From an uncultured Azohydromonas sp. (GTDB lineage Bacteria > Pseudomonadota > Gammaproteobacteria > Burkholderiales > Burkholderiaceae_C), in assembly GCF_937926365.1 (NCBI RefSeq), contig NZ_CALAOH010000147.1, forward strand, positions 1 through 13,161: DNA of 13,161 bases, given 5' to 3'. The translations under genes and the position numbers were made by a program. Positions 7,545-13,161 of this stretch are shown here, piece after piece. Under the pieces are notes generated by a model that worked only from the letters and a program-made list of their open reading frames with translations, searched no databases and was not told the origin of the DNA. Positions within the stretch are counted from its first letter, which is position 1. Every line of letters begins with the position of its first letter.

Positions 7545-8441
7545 TTGCAGCCGGCTGAAACATCCCAACTGCTGATCCGTACCGCTGAAACACGGCTGGA
7601 ACGGCAGACGGCGCTCTTGCGCCGACGGCAGAACACCTCGTGGCCGGGCCGGGAGGCCTCGCGCCGGCTGCTGCAAACCATGTCGGAAAGCCTGCGCCTG
7701 CTGCGGCGGGCCGAGCTGCAGATGCTGTCCAGCGCCTGCGCCAAGCCGTCCGCCCTGGAACTGGCTGTCGCCCAGGCCGTCGAGCGGGAGCGCCAGCGCA
7801 TCGCCCGCGAGTTGCACGACACCGTCGGCCAGCAGCTGTGCGCGATGCGGCTGACGATGGCGGACGCGCACAAGAGCCGCCAGGCGGGGCTGCTGCACAA
7901 GCGGCTGGCGCTGCTGGAGTCGCTGATCGCGGCGGCCGACGTGGACCTGGACCGCGCCGTGTTCAGCCTGCATCCGCCGGCGCTGGGCCAGCAGGGCCTG
8001 GCCGAGGCGGTGCGGCAGCACGTGTCGCACTGGAGCGGGCTGTTCGGCGTGCCAGTGGACCTGCTGATCACCGGACTCGAGCACCACGCGCCGGCGCCAG
8101 CCGTGACGGCGGCGGCCTACCGCATCGTCCAGGAGTGCCTGACCAACATCGCCAAGCACGCGCGGGCCAGCCGGGTCGGCGTGGCGCTGTCGGTGCTGCG
8201 CGGGCAGCTGCAGCTGAGCATCGAGGACGACGGCGCCGGCTTCGACATGGACGCCGCGCCGCGCGGCCGGCTCGGCCTGGTGGGCATGGGCGAGCGCGTG
8301 GCGGCGCTGCAGGGACGCTTCGAGGTGGAGTCCGCGCCCGGCCAGGGCACGACGGTGCTGGTGACGCTGCCGCTGCACCCGCGGCTGCACCCGCGGCAGG
8401 CGGCGGGCGAGGAGGCAGAGGCGGCACCGCTCGGCGATTGA
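7545..8441 (+). CDS. soluble NarL/DegS-type sensor histidine kinase
   Basis: Predicted 298-residue cytoplasmic kinase of the HisKA_3 class, which normally signals to LuxR/NarL-type response regulators. An N-terminal stretch (1-75) rich in Arg, Leu and Gln looks helical and has no PAS, GAF or membrane segment. The dimerisation and phosphoacceptor helix ERERQRIARELHDTVGQQL (80-98) has His91, with FSLHPPALGQQGL (140-152) as the usual X-region. The HATPase has N-box RIVQECLTNIAKHARAS with Asn201, G1 EDDGAGFD (227-234) and G2 GLVGMGERV (244-252). The tail (275-298) is His/Pro then acidic. TTG was chosen for its ribosome binding site; ATG at 7680 would remove 45 residues but keep all motifs. No response regulator lies beside it, which is unusual for the class. 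It could be co-transcribed with the phosphatase upstream. Confidence 0.9.
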   Translation: MQPAETSQLLIRTAETRLERQTALLRRRQNTSWPGREASRRLLQTMSESLRLLRRAELQMLSSACAKPSALELAVAQAVERERQRIARELHDTVGQQLCAMRLTMADAHKSRQAGLLHKRLALLESLIAAADVDLDRAVFSLHPPALGQQGLAEAVRQHVSHWSGLFGVPVDLLITGLEHHAPAPAVTAAAYRIVQECLTNIAKHARASRVGVALSVLRGQLQLSIEDDGAGFDMDAAPRGRLGLVGMGERVAALQGRFEVESAPGQGTTVLVTLPLHPRLHPRQAAGEEAEAAPLGD

Positions 8442-8466
8442 GCGACGGTGCAGGCTTCACGGGAAG

Positions 8467-8510
8467 CCACGGGGTTTTCAGGTGTCCCACCCCCGTTCGG
8501 GAACCCGTGG
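8467..8510. terminator. possible two-way terminator between converging genes
   Basis: CCACGGG (8467-8473) and CCCGTGG (8504-8510) form a perfect inverted repeat, and a smaller hairpin GGCTT/AAGCC sits just left at 8453-8468. The site lies between the kinase stop (8441) and the ribokinase stop (8528), where transcripts from both sides must end. The 30-base interval between the arms and a TTTT at 8475-8478 inside it rather than after it make this uncertain. Confidence 0.4.
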
Positions 8511-8527
8511 ACCTTGCGAGGCCCGGC

Positions 8528-9475
8528 TCAGCCCTCGCGCCGCGTGCCCAGCAGCTCGCGGGTGCGCTGCAGCGAGGGCATGCCGCCGATGGCGCCGCGC
8601 CCGGTGACGGACAGGGCCGCGGCGGCATTGGCGCAGGCCATGGCGGCCTCCAGCGCCTCGCCGCGCGCCAGCGCCGCCGCGAGGCTGCCGGTGAAGGTGT
8701 CGCCGGCGCCGACGGTGTCCACCACCGCTTCCATGCGCCAGCCGGGCACGGCGTGGCCGGCGCCGCCGGCGCGCCACAGGCGGCAACCGGCGCTGCCCAG
8801 CGTGGCGATCACGGCACCCACGCCGCGGCGCAGCAGTTCGCCGGCGGCCTCGTCCGCCGTGGCGTGCTCCGGGCCGGCCAGGGCCAGCAGCTCGGTCTCG
8901 TTGGGCGTGAGCACGTCGGTCAGCGCCAGCAGCTCATCGGGCAGCGGGCTGGCCGGCGCGGGGTTCAGCAGCGTGCGCACGCCATGGGCGCGCGCGAGCC
9001 TGAACGCGGCCAGCGTCGCCTCCAGCGGCACCTCGCAGGAGGCCATCACGACCCGGGCGGCGGCGATGGTGGCGGCGCCGGACTGCACCTGCCGCGCATC
9101 CAGCCCCGCGCTCGCGCCGGGCGCCACGGCGATGCTGTTGTCGCCGTCCGGGTAGATCAGGATCTGCGCCACGCCGCTGCGCTCGCCGGGCGCGATCCGC
9201 ACGAGCTGCGCCGCGATGCCCTCGCCGGCCCACAGCGCCAGCCCCATGCGGCCGAAGTCGTCGTCGCCGATGCGCGCCACCAGCGCCACGCGCGCGCCCT
9301 GGCGGGCGCAGGCGATGGCGGCGTTGGAGCCCTTGCCGCCGGGCCCCATGTCGAAGCCCGAGGCCAGCAGCGTCTCCCCGCGCGCCAGCGGCCGGGGAAT
9401 GCGGCTCACCAGGTCCACGTTCCAGCTGGCGATGCAGACCACGTCCGCGCTCACGGGTTGCTGCGTCATCTCCAT
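8528..9475 (-). CDS. rbsK: ribokinase, PfkB family
   Basis: ATP-dependent sugar kinase, most like ribokinase (ribose to ribose 5-phosphate), in the cytoplasm. Its 315 residues match the family (about 300-310). Sugar-site residues Asn19 and Asp21 (SWNVD) and the glycine-rich GPGGKGSNAA (44-53) form the first PfkB signature; NPAPA (171-175) and PNETE (191-195) are ribokinase-like; VDTVGAGDTFTGSLAAAL (252-269) is the second signature with catalytic Asp259. Two starts are possible: ATG at 9475 and ATG at 9469. GGAAGG on this strand lies three bases before the first and nine before the second, so the shorter form (313 residues) may be the real one. It follows the acyl-CoA ligase by 36 bases, implying co-transcription. 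No ribose transporter, mutarotase or RbsR is adjacent, so another sugar or nucleoside is possible. Confidence 0.88.
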   Translation of the reverse strand: MEMTQQPVSADVVCIASWNVDLVSRIPRPLARGETLLASGFDMGPGGKGSNAAIACARQGARVALVARIGDDDFGRMGLALWAGEGIAAQLVRIAPGERSGVAQILIYPDGDNSIAVAPGASAGLDARQVQSGAATIAAARVVMASCEVPLEATLAAFRLARAHGVRTLLNPAPASPLPDELLALTDVLTPNETELLALAGPEHATADEAAGELLRRGVGAVIATLGSAGCRLWRAGGAGHAVPGWRMEAVVDTVGAGDTFTGSLAAALARGEALEAAMACANAAAALSVTGRGAIGGMPSLQRTRELLGTRREG

Positions 9476-9511
9476 GGGCCTTCCAGGCGGTTTCGCCCGG
9501 GATGATGCGCC

Positions 9512-11236
<1,725 letters not shown>

Positions 11237-11340
11237 CTTGTCTCCGTGATCTCAGGCGTCCGAACCGGGGAACTTAGCGAGCGCACGGCGACGATGCGTG
11301 CCGAACAGGTTGCAAAAGCTGCCAGCGTGGTGAACAGCCG

Positions 11341-11616
11341 CTACTCCTTGCTCTCGTACTGCGAGGGCGTGACGCCCGCGCGCGCCAGGAACTGGCGCAG
11401 GTGCAGCAGCCCGCTGGCATCCAGCACGTTGCTGTGGTGGGGGCGGTGCAGGATGCCCTCCATGTGGCCGATGCGGGCCTTGATGCGCGCGCCCGACATC
11501 GGCTCCACGTCCGCGCCGACGTGCTTGAGCAGCGACTCGACCTCGCGCCAGTGCACGTTGCCGCTGGGCGGGTCGTGGTAGATGGTGCGCAACAGGTTGG
11601 CGACACGGTGGCTCAT
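11341..11616 (-). CDS. solitary HicA-like (YcfA-type) protein
   Basis: Small protein of 91 residues resembling the HicA mRNA-interferase fold (a dsRBD-like alpha-beta-beta-beta-alpha domain). The pattern YHDPPSGNVHWREVESLLKH (13-32), a central Gly/Arg turn (SGARIKARI), HRPHHSN (57-63) and a final helix LLHLRQFLARAGV (70-82) match chromosomal HicA-like proteins known without a partner. The catalytic His of the GSH motif in active HicA toxins is not in its usual place: SGAR stands there, so nuclease activity is doubtful. No HicB antitoxin gene lies on either side. The ATG at 11616 has GGAG six bases ahead; a GTG/ATG further upstream at 11670 would add residues without family likeness. It lies between the oxidase cluster and the acyl-CoA ligase, with gaps of just over 100 bases each side. 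Function is unknown. Confidence 0.75.
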   Translation of the reverse strand: MSHRVANLLRTIYHDPPSGNVHWREVESLLKHVGADVEPMSGARIKARIGHMEGILHRPHHSNVLDASGLLHLRQFLARAGVTPSQYESKE

Positions 11617-11724
11617 GAGCGTCTCCACGGGCTCGGCTTGATGCCGCGATGGTTCCACCGCGCCGGCCATCGTCCAAGCCCGGCCACCTTGCCCCCGTTG
11701 CCGAAACGGTACGGCGCCGCGGCT

Positions 11725-12081
11725 TCAGCGGAAGAACATCTGCCGCACCGCCTCCGTGTGCCCGGCCTCGATGGCCATCAGCGCCACCAGCACCAGCAGC
11801 GCCAGCGGCGGCAGCAGGATGGCGCACACCAGCGCCAGCCGCTCCCAGGCCATGTGCATGAACACCGCCACGATCAGCCCGGCCTTGAGCAGCATGAAGA
11901 CCACGATCAGGATCCAGCGCAGCAGGCCCTGCACGTGGAAGTAGTCCACCAGGTACGACAGCGTGCTGAGCACGAACAGCAGTCCCCACACCTTCAGGTA
12001 CAGCCCGATGGGATGTCCCTCGCCGTGGGCCGGCTGCACGGGCATGGGAGCAGCGGAATCGGTGGCCTTGTCAACGTCCAT
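11725..12081 (-). CDS. cytochrome c oxidase subunit IV family protein (COX4_pro)
   Basis: Small inner-membrane subunit of a heme-copper oxidase, 118 residues. A hydrophilic N-terminus is followed by three membrane helices (about 27-45, 53-75, 81-104). The second helix carries the family mark MLLKAGLIVAVFMHMAWE (63-80), as in bacterial COX4/CyoD-type subunits, which aid assembly or stability and do not carry redox groups. It starts nine bases after the subunit III stop, and its ribosome binding site overlaps that stop codon, so the two are translated together. It appears to be the last gene of the oxidase operon. Confidence 0.9.
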   Translation of the reverse strand: MDVDKATDSAAPMPVQPAHGEGHPIGLYLKVWGLLFVLSTLSYLVDYFHVQGLLRWILIVVFMLLKAGLIVAVFMHMAWERLALVCAILLPPLALLVLVALMAIEAGHTEAVRQMFFR

Positions 12082-12087
12082 GGCGCG

Positions 12088-12092
12088 CCCTC
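12088..12092 (-). promoter_or_regulatory. ribosome binding site overlapping the upstream stop codon
   Basis: On the minus strand GAGGG lies six bases before the subunit IV ATG, and its first two bases are part of the TGA (12091-12093) that ends subunit III. Ribosomes ending on subunit III would be placed at the next start. Confidence 0.75.
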
Positions 12093-12783
12093 ACCAGAGG
12101 TAGAAGAAGGCAAAGATGAAGACCCACACCAGGTCGACGAAGTGCCAGTACAGGCCCGCGATCTCGACGATCTGGTAGTTGCCGCTGCGCTCGTAGCGGC
12201 CGCGCAGCAGCCGCGTGGCCACCACCAGCAAGTACACCACCCCGGCCGACACGTGCAGGCCGTGGAAGCCGGTGATCATGAAGAAGGTGGAGCCGAACTG
12301 CTCCGCCCCCATCGGGTTGCCCCAGGGCCGCACGCCCTCGCTGATGAGCTTGCTCCACTCGAAGGCCTGCATGCCCACGAAGGTGGCGCCCAGCGCGGCC
12401 GTGGCGATCATCAGCGCCCCGGCGCGGCGCGCGTCGCGCCGCATCGCCATGGTCACGGCCATGGCCATCGTGCCGCTGCTGCTGATGAGCACGAAGGTCA
12501 TGATGGCGATGAGGATCAGCGGCACGTCCACGCCGCCGATGTGCAGCGCGAACACCTCGCTCGGGTTGGGCCACGGCACGGTGGTGGAGACGCGCACCGT
12601 CATGTAGCCGGTGAGGAAGCAACCGAAGACGAAGGTGTCGCTGAGCAGGAAGATCCACATCATCGCCTTGCCCCAGGGCACGGGGAAGGCTTCGCGGTCG
12701 GACGCCCAGTCGCGCACAAACCCGCGCCAGCCGCCGGGCGGGGATGGGCTTGTGGTTGCGGAAGGCATTGATTGGGACTGCAT
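12091..12783 (-). CDS. cytochrome c oxidase subunit III (heme-copper oxidase, short form)
   Basis: Membrane subunit of 230 residues flanking the catalytic subunit I of a proton-pumping terminal oxidase. It has five predicted membrane helices (about 40-60, 88-110, 121-141, 164-190, 211-229), the short bacterial form lacking the first two helices. Conserved features are GKAMMWIFLLSDTFVFG (38-54), FVGMQAFEW (135-143) with the buried Glu142 that corresponds to the DCCD-reactive Glu of this family, TGFHGLHV (171-178) and YWHFVDLVW (212-220). AAGGAG (12792-12797, minus strand) lies eight bases before the ATG. It follows a second subunit III-like gene by 24 bases and precedes subunit IV by nine bases, so all three are one operon. 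Subunits I and II would be expected further right, outside the window. The pair of subunit III genes recalls coxMNOP-type clusters. Confidence 0.94.
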   Translation of the reverse strand: MQSQSMPSATTSPSPPGGWRGFVRDWASDREAFPVPWGKAMMWIFLLSDTFVFGCFLTGYMTVRVSTTVPWPNPSEVFALHIGGVDVPLILIAIMTFVLISSSGTMAMAVTMAMRRDARRAGALMIATAALGATFVGMQAFEWSKLISEGVRPWGNPMGAEQFGSTFFMITGFHGLHVSAGVVYLLVVATRLLRGRYERSGNYQIVEIAGLYWHFVDLVWVFIFAFFYLW

Positions 12784-12807
12784 GGCACAGACTCCTTGCG
12801 GGCTCGC

Positions 12808-13161
12808 TCAGCCGCCGCAGACGAAGCGCACCACCTGCGGCGTGATCCCGGCCAGCGTGGCCAGCAGCGCCAGCCAGGCCAGCAGCAGGAAGTGCCAGTA
12901 GCGCGCCACCAGCGCCACGCGCCAGGGCTGCCGCGCCAGGCCGAGCAGCGCCAGGGCCCAGCCCGCCAGGCCGCCCAGCACGTGCAGCGCATGCAGCGCC
13001 GTGAGCAGGAAGAAGAAGCCCGCGGCCGCGTTGCCCTGGGGCCGCACCTGCAGCGCCAGCAGCGCCTGCCAGGCCCAGCCCTGCGCCAGCACGAAGGCCA
13101 GCGCGCAGCCGCCGCCCAGCAGCAGGTCGCGCCGCGCCGCCGCCAGCGCGCCATGACGCAC
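12808..13161 (-). CDS. second subunit III-like oxidase protein (5' end outside window)
   Basis: Only the last 117 residues are inside the window; the frame is open to the edge, where a GTG codon is probably internal. Three helices are seen (about 13-36, 46-74, 84-106). They align with the neighbouring subunit III: FVLAQGWAW (23-31) stands for FVGMQAFEW, LHALHVLGG (56-64) for the HGLHV helix, and YWHFLLLAW (88-96) for YWHFVDLVW. At the position of the conserved buried Glu there is Ala30, and the VD after YWHF is LL. It is therefore a diverged paralogue, likely a structural subunit of the same oxidase, as with paired CoxO/CoxP proteins in some proteobacteria. It ends 24 bases before the canonical subunit III. 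Confidence 0.82.
   Translation of the reverse strand: MRHGALAAARRDLLLGGGCALAFVLAQGWAWQALLALQVRPQGNAAAGFFFLLTALHALHVLGGLAGWALALLGLARQPWRVALVARYWHFLLLAWLALLATLAGITPQVVRFVCGG

Noticed and set aside
11401..12771. 456-codon plus-strand frame opposite the oxidase subunits
   Set aside because: Translation is His/Gln/Glu-rich low complexity with no domain; the minus-strand genes are clear membrane subunits.

Overview
The window is very GC-rich with compact, mostly overlapping-free gene packing and GC-rich third codon positions. The mix of genes (large hybrid sensor kinases, an AMP-forming fatty acyl-CoA ligase, a caa3/cbb-type-like cytochrome oxidase subunit III/IV cluster, a short-form Crp/Fnr regulator) suggests a betaproteobacterium of the Burkholderiales, possibly a Comamonadaceae relative. 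This placement is inferred from gene content and composition; there is no rRNA or tRNA to confirm it.

Left part (1-4.7 kb): a signalling block. A PAS-histidine kinase, cut by the window edge, reads right and meets head-on, with one base between the stop codons, a membrane-bound hybrid kinase (periplasmic sensor, HAMP, HisKA, HATPase, receiver) that reads left. Divergent from the hybrid kinase, across a 310-base control region with an AT-rich core and a 16-base palindrome, lies a Crp/Fnr-family regulator with a strong ribosome binding site and a candidate terminator after it.

Middle (4.9-8.4 kb): a secreted protein that looks like a TIM-barrel glycosidase of clan GH-A type with no family name I can assign, followed by a clear hairpin; a 630-base gene-poor stretch whose right half is only about 43% GC over 6421-6600 and holds short repeats; a HAD-family phosphatase; and a soluble NarL/DegS-type histidine kinase that probably starts at TTG and has no response regulator next to it.

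Right part (8.5-13.16 kb): an all-leftward run. In transcription order it holds a cytochrome oxidase subunit III-like gene (cut by the window edge), a second, canonical short subunit III, a subunit IV-type small membrane protein, a solitary HicA-like protein, an acyl-CoA ligase and a ribokinase. The three oxidase genes are tightly spaced and surely one operon; the ligase and ribokinase (36 bases apart) are probably a second unit. The run converges on the soluble kinase at about 8.5 kb, where an inverted repeat may stop transcription from both sides.

No complete, plainly new multi-gene system is visible. The best leads are the unassigned GH-A-like secreted enzyme, the tandem oxidase subunit III pair in which one copy has lost the conserved glutamate, the solitary HicA-like gene, and the low-GC repeat-bearing spacer at 6.2-6.7 kb.
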